Translations under genes and position numbers: made by a program
Source: Urechis unicinctus
Lineage: Eukaryota > Annelida > Polychaeta > Xenopneusta > Urechidae
Reading direction: 5' to 3'
Assembly (NCBI GenBank): GCA_034190875.2
Contig: CM067351.1
Coordinates: 9,142,500 to 9,206,499, forward strand
DNA length: 64,000 nucleotides
In this document: piece by piece, positions 11,531 through 25,262 of the stretch
How positions within the stretch are numbered: position 1 is the stretch's first letter
How the letters are laid out: each line of letters starts with the position of its first letter
The notes under the pieces: model-generated
Seen by the model: only the letters and a program-made list of their open reading frames with translations
What the model was told of the DNA's origin: nothing
Database searches by the model: none

Positions 11531-13377
11531 AAAAGACACCAATAGATTTTAAACACCTACATCTAAGCAGTGATATATCGTCAAATTATAGGCCATACTG
11601 TACCGTCATAATGTAGATGGCAGTATTCTGATTCAAAGCACTTATAGCACAGTACATGGCTTGAGCTGAGCACATTCATTTGTTTTTGTAAGGTGCCTCT
11701 TACCACGATGAAAATCGCATCGGGAATAGCATTCATTTTTCGTTGGTCTATTTAATCCACAATTACGGATACTCACGCTATTACATTAAATATATTAACA
11801 TCAAACACCGGGATACGAGCATGCTCGGTTCAATCTCTAAACTATTATTGGCTCTAATAAGGGGGGATGCAAATTTGACAGAAAACCCCAGAACCAGTAA
11901 TGGATTTGTATGGATGCATGGGGAGTTATTCTACAGCTCATCTTTCTCAAATTGATTGCTTTCTAGTAGGCACTACCGGCGTAGAGTATTAACTCCATGG
12001 AAATATTGTTTGATCTGCTCCTGCCGGCAGCGAATTATCCCTAGTGTTTGGATTCCCATTAAGTACGGGGGAAACATTCCTAAGAAAACAAAATGGTTAC
12101 TAATTAAACGGTTACTAATTTAATGTACACTCTGTCATTTGGTTGAGTATTAGTTAATTCAGTAACATTAGTATGAAACGCGATATTGCCATTTGTAGTA
12201 CGTGTACAACGCAGTTTATGTTGCTATTTGAAATTGTTTATAAATACGAGATTAGCGGGGCATATAAATAATATCAAATGCAAAACTGTTTGCAATCGCA
12301 TCTTGTGATTTTGCAGGTTTGATTTACTAAAGAAATAGATAGGCATGCTTGTATTCAATAGGAATTACATCAAGGAGCTGAATGATCAAATGATCTACTA
12401 TCTACCTTGTTCCAACTGTCTGAGTCAAGCAGCTATATTAATGGCATATTATTACAACAGTTTCAAGAATCATATGTGTCTGTCAACGTTGTCCACATAA
12501 TTGCATGAGACACAGGTTTACAGCTTTTTTAATATTTCATGCAATATAATCTGCCAGCAGTAAATAACGGAAAAACTGGATGCTTACCAGGCAAAGTGTT
12601 TAACAATCTGAAAGGCCTCTGTCCATAGGCATTACTAGAAACGAGCATCATTTCCAGCGGGCAACTAACATAGTGTGTTAATAACCACATGAGCAGATGT
12701 GTGGTTTCATTCCTTGATTTTCGATAGACGAATATCTGTTCTCCGTTATTTTCATCTGAGCTAATCTTAGGGTTATGGTTGTTGCGCTATCCGGGCCATT
12801 TAGTTATGTTATGGTTATGGTTAAATATAACCACTATAACCGTCTAAAAGGTTTTTACTCAAACAAACTTTTAGATGAATCTTGAGCAGCTGTTCCACTA
12901 GCAACACGCCCCCACTGGCAATTGAGATATTCATGCAGAATCACGAATATCCATTTACGGCTTTAATGAGTCAATTTATCCAATATAGGAGACTCGGTTT
13001 CATAGATACGCTACAAACTTTTATTTGCCATTATTGTCATAAAAAAGCCAATTGCGGTTTGACTGGATGCTCTGTTGGCTCCAAGCGGGTCTTCAGCGAT
13101 CTATTGAAACAAGATAAACGTGGTATGTATCGTAAAGGGCTGACATGATTTAAGTTACAACCACCTGCTGTTTATTATAGTTCCCAATGTAGTCACCGTC
13201 AATTCGTATGAGACAGTGAACTACTGTAAGCGTAGCAGCAAATCATTAGAGCGAGTTCGCGTCGGGATTAAGACGAGTCATGGCTAGGATTTAGGGGACA
13301 TATTCAATGTGTCAGTGTTGACGACCAATGTTAGCGGTTTCATTCCAGACCATATGTGGTGCAAAAACACTTATATT

Positions 13378-13461
13378 TTGTTCGTATCGAAATCATATTT
13401 GACATTACACAACGTTCCGGTTAACACGTAGGAATATATCAACCTATTTGTGGCGAGCGTC
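13378..13461 (+). repeat. Single copy of a sequence locally duplicated in copy 2
   Basis: Runs from 'ttgttcgtatcgaaatc' to 'tttgtggcgagcgtcg'. Copy 2 has this block twice, at 29261-29343 and 29377-29466. Confidence 0.75.
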
Positions 13462-14130
13462 GTACGTCTTTCGCTTTGTGATGCATTATGTCCGAAGTCA
13501 GTAAGGCGCGGCACCTGATCAACTCGGGATCAGAGAGTTAATTTAAAAGTATCTGCAGCGGGTGAGATAACGTACAAGGAATATGTGAGCAGCTCCGGTG
13601 AGGAGCTACATGATTGTGACATACGCCCAGGGAATGCCATTATATGTAATAACGTTGGGATCATGTCTGATAATATCAACAGATTGTTACACCACCTACA
13701 TTAGTATTCGACGGTACTACGATTAGCAAGAGACCAGTAACTCACTGAGACATGATCTGTGGAAGATAAGTATGATATTTATAGGATGTATAACTGTTTT
13801 GTTCCAGGATAAGGCTGTATGTATATCTGATTACAGTGTACTTTTAGTAACAAGAAACACTGGCCTTGTCATGTTCCAGCTGGAGTAACATTGCACATCA
13901 CGGGCGAGCGTATGATCTCACATCTCTACAAAGCTTGATTACATAACGTATTGGATAAATTGACACAGTAAAGTGAACTGTATCAGAAGCATGTTGAGAA
14001 CACGGATTCACTTCATCTTCGTGTTGCATGACTATATTTGTCATGTTGAGCATTTTTGTCTTCTAATGGAATATCGGCTTGAGCTGTTCTCAGATGTTAC
14101 GATCATCTAAGTGACATATGTGATTTCAGT

Positions 14131-15690
14131 AGGTCAATTACATATCTGAGAAATGTTTATCACTGCATTAGTAATTGTCAATGTCATAATGTTTTCAACA
14201 TTCTCAACCATAGCTGGTATTTTATGATGAATCAGTTGCTTTGCAGATAAAACGTTGTGAGGAATGGAAGTATTGTTCATTAATAAATAATATAGGCATA
14301 GTACAATATTCTAGTAAGAAACTCTAAATTGACCCTCTTTCCACTAACGTTATGTGTCCACGTACGTTATTTTCTAACTTACGTAATGTGTGACCACTTA
14401 CGTTATGTGCCCACTAACGTTATATACCCACTTATGTCATGTGTCCATTATCGTTTCCATCAGTCGATTGTTTAGGCCATCAATAACTACAGCTAATTCG
14501 ATCCTGTGTGTCAGTCAACATAATGTGGTCATATATAATACATTCATCAAGGGCTGGATATTGCAATGGCTAATAAATGACTGTATCTTAAGATGCCAAC
14601 GTAAATCACCCAACAAATAACAATACAAGTACCACTTGAGTATCGTTATCACACAATCGGCTGTTAGTTAGTTCGTTATGGCACGAAGTACAACAGGTCT
14701 GGTACGTATGAACCAATCCTTGGTGGTGTGCCTTACATCAATAACCGTCTGAATGTCGGCTTGTTTCGCCATCCATTTCTTATCCATACCACCGACCAAT
14801 TGTCTATGGCCTAATGAACCACCTGGTTCTTCCTTAGAGTTCCATAAAACATGTCTGCATTGAATAATGAATTGTGGCAGCGGAGTAATAACATGGGTGA
14901 CAAAGCACCCTAGAATAAATGCATTCGTCTAACCCAAATGCTTATCAAATATACTGGCTGAGGTTTTCTTTGCGGTAATAACCTACCGTGTTTGTGTCGA
15001 TACGGAATGCACAATGCAATGAACCAACTCTTCAGTTACCTTTGTACAAGACGCACGCTGGCGTTCTTCTTCCACATCTTCATAATTCACATCCAACATT
15101 TAATCTGCACGATATTTTGTATCGGTTTCAACAATGTTGCTGTTAATAAGTAATATAAAAGAAGATGCATCTTCACTGCAATCTCCATATAACCTATTCC
15201 CACCAATACGTGCGTTAAATCCTGAAATAGATCCCTCCCATGGCCCGCCTTATTAAGCAGTTAAAACTCGACGAAAGATCTTTGTTGGAAAAGATACGGA
15301 ACTGCGAAGACCAAATGCTCATTATAACATCCTTGTGAATGCATTATAAAGCACACGTCGCCCGTGCTCCTTGTGTCAGCGTAGGTAATGAAGTACAGTG
15401 TTAGTGGGTTCCGACGCTTGTAATCTCTGTATCAGAGACTTAATTGAGTAGTGCTTGCTGTGGCTGATATATACAGGAAAGGGTGATATGTGACAATTCT
15501 GCAGGATTTTGCAAAAAGATAAATATAGTTGTGTTCATGGGACGTGTCTATGCTTTAAAATGGTCATTGACTGACCAGTAGTGATCGTTCTACAACAAAT
15601 ACATTTTAAAACGAATAAACGTATCGCCGAAGTTTTGTTTATGACTTAACGACGCCACATCGCATGACAACATTACGGATTGGATAATTA
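14131..15690. other. Stretch without genes, not shared with copy 2 at the matching position
   Basis: The copy 1/copy 2 match ends near 14130/30120. About 15060-15490 is distantly related to 47700-48150 and to 5035-5400 ('cttataaaacgc' or equivalents, then 'agatacg', then 'ttgtgtcagcgta'). A T-like fragment is near 14545. I see no gene. Confidence 0.5.
14345..14455 (+). repeat. Degenerate 17-19-bp tandem repeat
   Basis: About six imperfect units of 'acgttatgtgtccacta' type: acgttatgtgtccacgt, acgttattttctaactt, acgtaatgtgtgaccactt, acgttatgtgcccacta, acgttatatacccactt, atgtcatgtgtccatta. The ACGTTA core is the most constant part. There are no spacers of the CRISPR kind. Confidence 0.75.
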
Positions 15691-15971
15691 TACATATTTG
15701 ACCTTAATCCGATGCAAAATTGAAACCCCAAATGATCGTAAGTAGCAGCATGTTTTGTGGTGAACATGCTTACGCTCAGTTGGAATTACACCCATGAATG
15801 AGCACAGGACCGTTGTCTGCGTTAAGCAGCGATATAAATGGAGATTAATGTACAAGCCGCTCTGAATCTTGTGTGTCCCTTCAAGCAAAGCCGCATAACT
15901 GCATCAGACATAGGATGATGATAACTTAGGAAACTAATATACTGGAACTGTTGCAACTCTCTTGGAAATCT

Positions 15972-16310
15972 TGGTAAATAAGGGTCGTCAGATTTACAAT
16001 TACCCAGGACCAAGGAATCCCTGATGATTGAAAACCAATTGCAGCAGGGGGGGTCAAAAAAGGGCGAGCATAACCACAGAGGCTTATAGTAGCATCGTGA
16101 CTTTCCGCATATTCAAACGCGCATGTGTGTTGCTCATATCTATATGACAGGGAGTTCTGTGTTAGCGGAGTGGATTATTGGTATACAGGATAGACCCATC
16201 ATATTGGCAGCTTAGGGAAAGTTTGTGAATATTGAGGACTCAATATGCCGATATAGATTGGTCATAAAGTTTCAGCATAATAGATAATATGGTTGTGTTT
16301 ACAGCATAGT
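15972..16310 (+). repeat. Module R, nearly complete
   Basis: Includes 'aaataagggtcgtcagattt', 'acccaggaccaa', 'gcgagcataaccacagag', 'ggagtggattattggtatac' and 'agacccatcatattggcagc'. The closest relative is 50760-51060, which shares 'gtggattattggtatacagg'. It lies directly upstream of the start of copy 2. Confidence 0.75.
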
Positions 16311-17587
16311 CTGCGACCAATCAACGCGAAGTCTGGGACCTGGAATGACCTCTGTTGCGCATGTCCGGGTCATGAAACTGACTTGTGATATGCACCCCAG
16401 GTTTTCTGTGACGTCCTATACATTCTTGTGGACTGCGCCCAATGAGAACACACAATGTCTTGTAACAAAAAAGCTTCGACCCATGAAGCAACAACATCAC
16501 GCCGTGCGACTGTTGTACGTAATCGAGGGCTTTTGTTGGAGTCATTTCCATGGTGTAGCAAGAGCAAATACTTCAGTACTCGAATCTTCTGACAATGGGA
16601 CACTTTCCAATCAACGACAATGATTCAAAAGTACCCGAGAGACATGGTTTCTGATGGGAGCATCCCAAATATGTAATGCGCGACCACCTGATGGCATTTT
16701 CTTAGTCTAGATTCTAGCGCGCAGTCTTGAAGATCATTAACACGTAAACATGGACAGCAGCCAGGGGCTAGGGGTCCTTAACTTCACCATGTACACCATG
16801 TGCGTGAACATTTTGCTTGTACCCTTTCCCGTGCAATGAAGCTCTTCATTGATATTCACCAGATTTATGTGTACAACATTCGTGCACTTAATCGGGTCAT
16901 TGTAATATCGAAAATCGGGTATGGAGTAGATGCACCTAGCGCTTGCAAATACCATAATCTTTGTGTTTGCCTCACTGTACTGATGGGGTAACGCACCTCA
17001 AGACCGCTTTTAATGATATCACCAGCAACATTTCTCTACATTAGTAAGGTCTTCAACGGCCATGATGTCTTAAGAAGAAGTTATATACTGTGACTCGACC
17101 TCATCAGCTGTTATCATAAAGCGTCTTAATCCCATTACAAGACTGTACAATTATCTTCAAACGAAGTGTATTGAACATACAGCATTGCAAGGGACCATGT
17201 CAGTAATGTGTCTTAATGAATGTGTCTCGTTCAGCTGCTGTCTGCATTTTCCCCATGAATGTTGGTTTTTTTCAGGCGAACCCACTGTAAAATATAATGT
17301 TATTTCAGAAAGCCAGAGTCCGTAAGACGTTGTTACAATGACCTGACTTCATTTATACGCAGCTCTGGTACGCTTTCCAAATACTACAGAGGATTATAAA
17401 CAGAAGTTATGAGGAGGTCAATGGATGCTGAACGAATTGAACGGTCGATATAAGTCCCAATACATCATCCGCTAAACAGCTTCTATTTACGTAAGAGCAC
17501 CTTTAATGGACACAGCGTCATGCCATAGAACGCTATTGAAGAATAGCTTTAGGTATCGCTACCATTAAATACCCTTAGAATATCGGT

Positions 17588-17880
17588 AAACAAGGGTCGT
17601 CATAATTATGATAACCTCAAGTTAGTTTAAAACTGAGAGAATATGAATGTCCCAGAACAACACCACAAGGAGACGATACACTAAACATTTCCGACCTCAA
17701 ATGCGTGGGCTATGCACATATTAGTATGCAAGAGTACATCCATACTGGTTGAAAGGACAGCTGGTTTGCAGGAAACACCCGTCATTCTAGCAGTTGGATA
17801 TCGGTTTTCAGAGAGTAAAACACCTCATACTACGATGAATCAATTAAACAGTCAAAGCAGTATGCATCTTATCACGCCTT
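17588..17880 (+). repeat. Module R in copy 2
   Basis: Paralogue of 1282-1580 with the same replaced middle, including 'tgggctatgcacatattagt' and 'acacctcatactacgatgaa'. The replacement therefore predates the copy 1/copy 2 split. Confidence 0.7.
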
Positions 17881-18360
17881 ATTAGCGTGCTGAGGGGGAT
17901 CATACTTCAGCTGCCAGCTATTGACAGCCTAAATGATCAACAATAAGTTAATTTTGTGACTATCATTCAGAGGTGATGCGTTAAGGTTAATGCTACACAC
18001 AATGATAAGTGGTCTGACAGCATCGGTTGTTACATCCGTGCACCTGTTAAACACACGACCAGTGTTAGTGACGTATTTTGTTATGCGGATCTATCTGTGT
18101 AATAAATATAATTCATTACTGCTGACTTGATTGATAATATGCAACAGCGTGCTGACTTATTCGACTGTAGCTTGCATGTACATCATTGTGAATTGGACAA
18201 CCTCTTTCAAACTGTCTTATAAACACAAGTTGAAAAGGGTATCGATTACCACTATCTCACCAGAATTCCTAATGTGGCACACATGCTTCCAATGTTTATA
18301 CAATGTTCGTTCACTCAAAAATACTCCAGAGGCAGGTTTGCATGGCCTGCCTCTCAGCCT

Positions 18361-18487
18361 CGCCCTGTTGTGGCGGCGCCTCCGTGTATCATTGAAACTT
18401 GAGATGGTTTTCCATTTATGTGGCGCCACAAGTGGCCTAGTGATAGGTCAGAATATGGAATGTTGGTATAATGGGTGGCGTTTTTAA
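18361..18487 (+). repeat. GGCGCC-paired block, copy 2
   Basis: Holds 'gccctgttgtggcggcgcc' followed about 45 bases later by 'tttatgtggcgccacaagtg'. It is more complete on the left than the paralogue at 2051. GCCCTGTTGTGGC (18362-18374) is similar to a reversed CTCF core. Confidence 0.65.
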
Positions 18488-20099
18488 TGAATTTGTAGGA
18501 CTAATTTACAATATGGTCGGTTAAGTGGTGTCATGAGGCCCATAACGCTGCCAGTTCATCACAAAAACTCTCCATGGCAGATGTGATCTGTCCCCTACGA
18601 GCGCGACGAAAGCGTCAGTGTGTGTTAGTGGTCTGGGTATTCATATTGATATGCGGACAACAGCTAGTGAGTCAAGTCTGAAAATGACGTTTTGGAATTG
18701 TAGCGTTATAAGGCTTGGTTATATCACGACGGTGATTGATGAGGATAATTGCAACGCTTGGTCAGCTCTACTTATCTGCAATCACTACACAATCAACGCC
18801 ACTGGACCAGTTGTCCAAAACGATCGAATTGAGACGATCACAATTACCAGTCGGGTTTTCTCAGAGTCAGGTTATCAGGCCTATTCTTCCACCCAGTTAT
18901 AGCATGGACCTGTATTCCCTCCAATGCGCACGTGGCATAAATGCTCAATTCTGTAAGGAGTAAGCCTTAAAGAACCTCATGGTTAACTTACTGCATCCTA
19001 AGCTGTCAGAGCGCATACAATGTGTTTTCTGACGTACTGTTATGAAGCCAGTGTTATCCCCATAAGAATTGTAACGTTCATTCTTTAATATCCAATTGAC
19101 CAAATGGGTTAAACATATAACGCCGCTGATTCATATGTCCTAGTTAGATGAACATAGAACGTTCAGTTATAGAAAATGATACGACTTAACAAGGTACAAA
19201 TTCGAGTCAGTGATGTCTGCGCTGTTTGATTACACATGCCACCATAGATTAAATTAATCCTTCATTTGACGCTATTTGCAGGCAGCCATCGAATGGACGA
19301 AATAACATACAATACAGGTACTTTCAAGGCGTACTAACATCGATTCAATTTCGTCTCTATTACGATGGTCAGCAACGATTATCTAGTCGATTTCAATATA
19401 GTTACATGTAAACTATTACAATATTGCACATCATTAATTGTTCCCAAAATAGGCCAGTCGCACGAGGGAATGCTGCCATGTATAGATCGCTTGTCGACAT
19501 CATTTACATCAACCAAGTGGGTTATCCACCGCCCACAGCCCATTGCGTCAAACCCAAAAGGTGATCATGACTGGCTAGAGACCTTAATCTGTAATCAATG
19601 CGGTGTGAATTGTTCACAATGGGCATCAATGGCCCATTTGTACGGATAATGCCCCATCACATCCTCTGTGAAGATGGTGCTAAAACGGATATTGAGCCTA
19701 TGGCAGGTTTCCAATAGTTCAGCGGAGGAATAATTGTCATAAACCTCTATGGCTGACTCGCCTTATCTGAAGTTTAATCACTATATCACCACACTTTCAG
19801 ATATGTTAAGGTTGAGAGATATGTTGCTACCATAATGGGTTCATCTAAAGAAATCGTTATTATAATTTATCGCTTGCTTGAATTAAGTACGATTATAGGG
19901 TCAGTTATTCGGAATATAAATGCATTCCACGCAAGCAGATATTTATAAAAGCTAAACCTGATTGTCAAGTGCTATTATTATCTTGAATTCAATTAAGTCC
20001 AGGCATATATAAGTGCATAATGACGTTGATAATCCCATCTCCTCTATTATCTTCATAACTGCGCTGTGCAACTTTCATTGGTACTAATGAATCAATGTT

Positions 20100-20980
20100 G
20101 TAGATCTGAGCGTGCGTCTTTGTCAATGACGCTTTCATACTGCTGTTACCAGACATTACGTCTGACATGTGTAGCCATCATGTAACTCAATAACCAAGTA
20201 AAGGCCTGTTCAAATCAATAAGTGCCTAATTGGCAGCAATATGCCAACATGATAACAACAAACTGAACCCTAGCAGTAAGCAGAATTTACATGGATTTTT
20301 TGTGTAGGGTACCTGCATAACACCTTATGCATGCACCCATGATGCTTGTATACGTGATGATGTGTACGTCATCAGTTGTGCGCTGTGTGCTGTGTGCAGT
20401 AGCAGTGGTATGGACCTTCATATTATATTTCTAATGCTGGCGATTCGATCAAAACAAAATAGACCGCAAATAAAAAATAATGGAACAGTTGAGCAGATCC
20501 TGAAATGCAACGAATAGATGATATCTTTTGTTCTCTGAACTGCAAAAACAGAGGCTTAACGAAGAATACACTGTTATGTCTAACTTAATGATTCATGCTG
20601 AATAATGCTTTATCAAGACTTATTTGATACGCGCCATCTCTTTAACTCGCCCATTGGCTTTGATTTATCATATTTACCCCGTCACTCTCAGAAGAATCGC
20701 ACCTGATGATAAAATTATGATGTACATCAATGAAGGGTCTGATATTGCAGTGTAAAATAAGAGACACGTTTTAAAGATTCCAGCATAATTTACCCAGCAA
20801 AATACCATTGGCCAGATAATTGTCAGTTGTCTTTTTGACGATGTGTTGCCCTAGGTTCTAAAGGCCAGTTGTGTGTTGTCTGTTAGCGGTGTCTATTTAT
20901 TCTCCCCGTCTGTTGTAGGTATTCATTTGGACATTGTTTTTGCTTCCGTCTTTATCTTGCCTGCATCAATAATCGTCAGA
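20100..20980 (+). other. Interval present in copy 2, absent from copy 1
   Basis: Copy 1 joins the equivalents of 20095 and 20980 directly near 3775-3800. The last part (20880-20980, 'ctatttattctccccgtctg') is also in copy 3 at 31960-32060, so at least that part was lost from copy 1 rather than gained by copy 2. A T-like fragment is near 20735. I see no gene. Confidence 0.6.
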
Positions 20981-23900
20981 ATGCTAGGACGTTCTGACAT
21001 CCATTCCTTTTATATCCTACCAAACAAAGACAAAGCAACACCTGGTGCATTTCCGAGTGTTCTCAAAACCTTAATTTTACTTCGAATAGGGCGTTGCGAT
21101 AATGGATAACGAGTTCATTTTCTTTGCAAAAAAGTGATCCTTAACCAACCACAGCGGTGTTCTCGGAGTACAGAGGATGTAACAATACATGATACAATGC
21201 CTTCCAGAGAGATAAGACGCGAAAACACAAAATGTTGTCATGTCCCATTTTGTGCCACTGTGTAAGGCTTGCTAGTTAATTTATGATATTATCTGTATAT
21301 GTATTTTCACCCACTTGGTCCTACTACCGCCGTGGTGAACGAGACAGCATTCGAGAATTTGATAACAGTAAACCCATAAAAATAAAAGGCCGAAACCAGC
21401 GAACACATGTGTCTTGGGTGGTTCATATCATTATTTCTACCCATTTCTTGTCAGTTTTTTACATCGAAATAGCACGTCACTGCACATTTTGCAAGGCGAG
21501 AGCACACATTGGTCTGATCACCACCCTGTCCGGAAGAGAATACTGGGCCGCATTAACTGCATTGGTCAACCATAAATGGTTTGAGACTAATACTCCATAT
21601 TCGTGGACTAATGATATCCTTCGATTGATGTTTTCATGACTCAATACAACAATTAATCACTCCACGTGACTCCATAGAAATATTGTAGAATCTTGTTTCC
21701 TCCAACACTGTGTTGCCCTAGGTGATTTGGATACATGTCATGGTGAATATATCTTCCAAGACGTAATCAGTAATACAAATACTTATCATTGGTTAATACT
21801 GAAGCATAATAACTAAAGGCACCTACATAAACGAATTGAGGGTTCAAATAGATGTACCGCTACAATACCACCAACAACCATAACACTACACCCAACCTGC
21901 CTGCAAACACATTCCTGTGAGCTGTCTGAGTGGTATGTGTGCAAACAATTCCCTCTACAATAGCCAAAGAGCCAGACTATTGTAAACGACGCTGCTGTTC
22001 TTAGTGAATGATTTATTCTCTACGCAGAGGAGCAGTCGTTTGTTGCTCTGACTTAACTAAGAATAGCTACTGTTGGATTGTTTATATACGCTAATTATCC
22101 GGCCATTTTGGGAATGGTCTTCATTATATAACTAAGCGCAATAAATCCCAGAAATGGAGCAAACAGCTTACATTTGCAATGCTTACTATTCACATTATCA
22201 TTCTTAAACGAAGTGTTTGGTCTGTGTCTTTAACGAACATGATATTACGCTCAACAATGCTGCAGGTAGCAAGTAGGATAAAACGACACCCTTCTTTGCA
22301 GTAATCAACTCCAAGTTCCCGCCTTGTAAATCCTTGTAGCTTGAAGAAACGTCTGCCTGATTCTGATACGGCAATTCTGGTGGTTTGACTGAAGCCATGG
22401 CTCGATGCTGGGTGTGCTTTATGCGGCGCACATCCTGCGTGCTCCTTCTGCTAGCGTGGGGAGTCAAGTGAGTCAAGATGGGGATCAGAGAGGTAATTGA
22501 ATAGTGTCTGCTTGGTTTCGATACGGGGCCAGTCACTGTGTTCAATGGCTGTGCGATAGTGAGATATGGCAAGTGAATGATTTGTATATGCACAAATGCA
22601 GGCAATCGTGTCTGATAAATATACACGTTTGATCTGCAAAAACATATACATTATGATGTTCGAGACTCAACAGTCTCAAAATAATAATTAATTGCATTTC
22701 TTGATACGGTCACTTACATTCTCGCAATTCGTATAACCAAAATCATAAGCAAATTTACCTTCTCGGATTTCTTGTTAAACCCGAACAAGAGCACCTTGTA
22801 AACGAAGCATCATGAATGCAAAAATGTGGCTTCACATTACCCAGTTGGGGCTACACAGATCCATATTGAGCACCTTAACATTTACCGGGATATTCTTGAA
22901 TACATTCGAATTGTGTATCATTAAATGTGCATTAGAGAAAATATTAGAACATGCATTTATCGTAGTTTTATGTAAGCATCGGAAGCAATGCATATTGAAT
23001 GAATTCATACATATAAAATAGTCGATGAATTACGTCTTCGTCGAACTGTCAACAATTGCCTACCGCCGTTGTGGTAACCAGGGACCCACTACGCAATGGA
23101 ACACCAGAAAACCCAACGAAGACTGTGTAGAGCAGCGAATGGTGAGAAGTAGCCTCCTCTCTAATTTCATTGGATGACCCAAACAATAGGCTGTGAATGT
23201 CGTTGGAACCCCGGCAGTAATTCGTATATCACAGTAAGCAGTACTGAACAATTGATATCAATTTAAATGCTTTGCATATTCATCATACATTCATTGCATT
23301 AACTACACTACTAGCTTCAAACTTCATAAAAGGACAATCAAAAGAGAGTGCTTGAAACAAGCATGGGAACACAATAATCGAAACTCCAATTAGCAATGGT
23401 CAGCTGTAATTTACTTTCGAAATCTGTTGACTATCCATTCCATAAAATTACTCGACGCCATTGTTAAGCACAATGGAATAAGTGTTAATATTCAGCATGC
23501 TGGAATGCGTTTCCCAGATCGTGTATTAATTATGCGACGAATATTACCAGGCGGATATGCTGTTTGGAGATATGTGCAGATGTTTATTTCCATACCGCTT
23601 GATGATGTAAAATCACAATCTACGTTAACCAATAGAATGTAATTGTTGCAGTTGCATGGTCATCCAAAATGAATCGTATCTAAAGGTTCATCGCAATATT
23701 TAACCACAATTGTCCCTCAGATACTTCTAACATTTTATTGCTTTGGACAACAATGGGTATCTCCGAAATCCTTTTTAAGTGAATGAGTTCTTGTAAGTTC
23801 GCCGAGTTGAATTGGATGAGAATTGGTGGCTTAGATGTTACGCAATCATTTAGCCTTTGAGACCTCGCAAATTGGACAGACCGCTTGCGCGTCAGCTCTG

Positions 23901-24344
23901 ACATTGAGGATTATCATACCGGCTTTTGACCACTGATTTAGATTAAATTTGGTGCTTTGGACGGACAATTACACTGCGCATGGGATGTAACAGAGTTAAA
24001 TGTGATTTCTCGTGTGTAATTTGCTATGTGCGGCTTGTGGTATTTGGTTCAAAGTTGGGCTTTTTTCTGAACAGTGAATACATTGCAGTGTCAGTTTTGA
24101 CCAACTCAATGCTGTGTCAATCACTTAATTAACTAAAAGACTTCTGCGTAGTTGTGGCAAGTGAGTGGATTAAGGAGGTGACACTGAATTAACTTCTGGC
24201 CACTATTGTGTATTGTATGGACACCTACCCCGCCGCTTACATGCACCAGGCGTGTCGCAAGAAGGAAACATTTTGGAGTTTAGGGTTGGTGATATCCTCC
24301 CAGCCTAAGTAAGAGGGCGCGATTCGCCCACACGAGCTGAGGTA

Positions 24345-25080
24345 GTACTGGAAAATGTCATCGGAGCCTTAAAAAACGGGATGCAGCTGGAAAGATTTCG
24401 AAATATCCCATCAGTCCACAGGGTTTGCATATGATACAAAAAGCAACCCCCCGCCAAAGCATGCGCAATCTGCCTCTGTGAGAGGGACACGCAGCTGGAG
24501 GAAAACGGCCAACTTCTTTCAAAGCACCTAGAAGCGGCTGTCTGCAAGAGGACCGACGAAGTCCAATCCCTGGAAATTGTTCTGGTACCGCTTGTGGCGA
24601 GAGAATGGATGCCCTACTACTGAAACAATCACAGATATAATGCTTAAGGCTAAAAACGTCTAAAAAAATCTCGTAACGTCATGCGCCACCAAGACAAATT
24701 AGAAGCTGACAGATTTGCGGCTGTACACACGTCCAAAAATAACCCAATTTTTTGGAAGGAAGTTCGTAAGTAATTAAGAGCACGTGTGTTCAACCCGACC
24801 CTTAAGGACGATGCTCATGATGAGGTTGATATATGCGAAGCCTATAAGGACAAATATTCTAAGCTGTATAACTCCATTTCATAAAACGTGCTTGATATCA
24901 GCGATCTTTACAGATCCATATGTAAAGGTGCCTCATTATGCTGCAAAACGAGCAAATGCACAGGTCAAATACTCAACGCAGAACTTGAAACCAGACAAAA
25001 CCTCTGGTAATTCTGATCAGATTAAGAATGCTTGCCAATAATTGTTTGTTCATATCTCACTGTTGACTTCCTGTTCATTT
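24345..25080 (+). pseudogene. Decayed CR1/L2-like LINE, copy 2
   Basis: Paralogue of 7836-8520. The coiled-coil-like part is longer here and stays open: CAICLCERDTQLEENG, then QLLSKHLEAAV and KRTDEVQSLE. The linker reads RHQDKLEADRFAAVH and ends NNPIFWKEVRK followed by a stop (24741-24774); copy 1 has lost FWKEV. AYKDKYSKLYNSIS follows near 24838, a motif typical of the region before the reverse transcriptase. The SDHIITV part kept in copy 1 is deleted here, while LKPDKTSGNS remains (about 24987). Copies 1 and 2 share the large internal deletion between coil and linker, so the element was defective before the duplication. Confidence 0.75.
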
Positions 25081-25085
25081 TTAGA

Positions 25086-25262
25086 ACAGTACTGATTCAA
25101 CAGATCCATACGTAAACATGCCACATTATGCTGCAAAACAAGCAAATGTACTTCTGATCATGTCATAACCGTTACGAAGGTCGAATCCGCAACGCAGAAC
25201 ATGAAACATTAAGAATGCCTGCCAAAAATTGTGTGTTCATATCACACTGTTGACTTCCTTTT
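25086..25262 (+). pseudogene. Local duplicate of the LINE 3' fragment
   Basis: Repeats 24905-25062: 'cagatccatacgtaaacatg', 'cttctgatcatgtcataacc', then 'aagaatgcctgcc' and 'ttcatatcacactgttgact'. It keeps the SDH part lost from 24345-25080 but lacks the LKPDKTSGNS part, so the two neighbours carry complementary deletions of the single arrangement seen in copy 1. Confidence 0.75.

Larger units (their letters stand above)
9061..14130 (+). repeat. Large duplicated segment, copy 1, second half (B1)
   Basis: Collinear with 25740-30120, with large gaps. Well aligned parts are 10140-10200/27530-27590, 10500-11400/27900-28320, 12450-13150/28360-29045 and 13360-14120/29250-30110. Parts of 10000-11650 also match copy 3 at 36150-38460. 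The frame at 12882-13148 is not conserved. The 13540-13760 interval reads partly open in copy 2 (29545-29757) but frameshifted here. I see no gene. Confidence 0.75.
16353..24300 (+). repeat. Large duplicated segment, copy 2, first half (A2)
   Basis: Paralogue of 1-7060. The match begins at 'ttgcgcatgtccgggtcatg', the same point as the window's first base, so the real unit boundary may lie to the left (15972-16345 has no partner inside the window for copy 1). The 118-aa frame 18131-18487 spans the GGCGCC block and is broken in copy 1; the 118-aa frame 21283-21639 is likewise not kept at 4080-4440. I see no gene. Confidence 0.85.

Noticed and set aside
12770-12840. Telomere-like 'ggttatggtta' repeats
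   Set aside because: The repeats are irregular and do not match TTAGGG; the paralogue at about 28670-28740 shows a single degraded 'tataaccattata', so it is local drift.
14345-14455. Possible CRISPR-like array
   Set aside because: The units abut without spacers and the DNA is clearly from an animal.
18131-18487. 118-aa open frame
   Set aside because: It spans the GGCGCC block; the paralogous DNA in copy 1 is interrupted and shifted, and no family is recognisable.
21283-21639. 118-aa open frame
   Set aside because: The paralogue at about 4080-4440 is broken by stops and indels.
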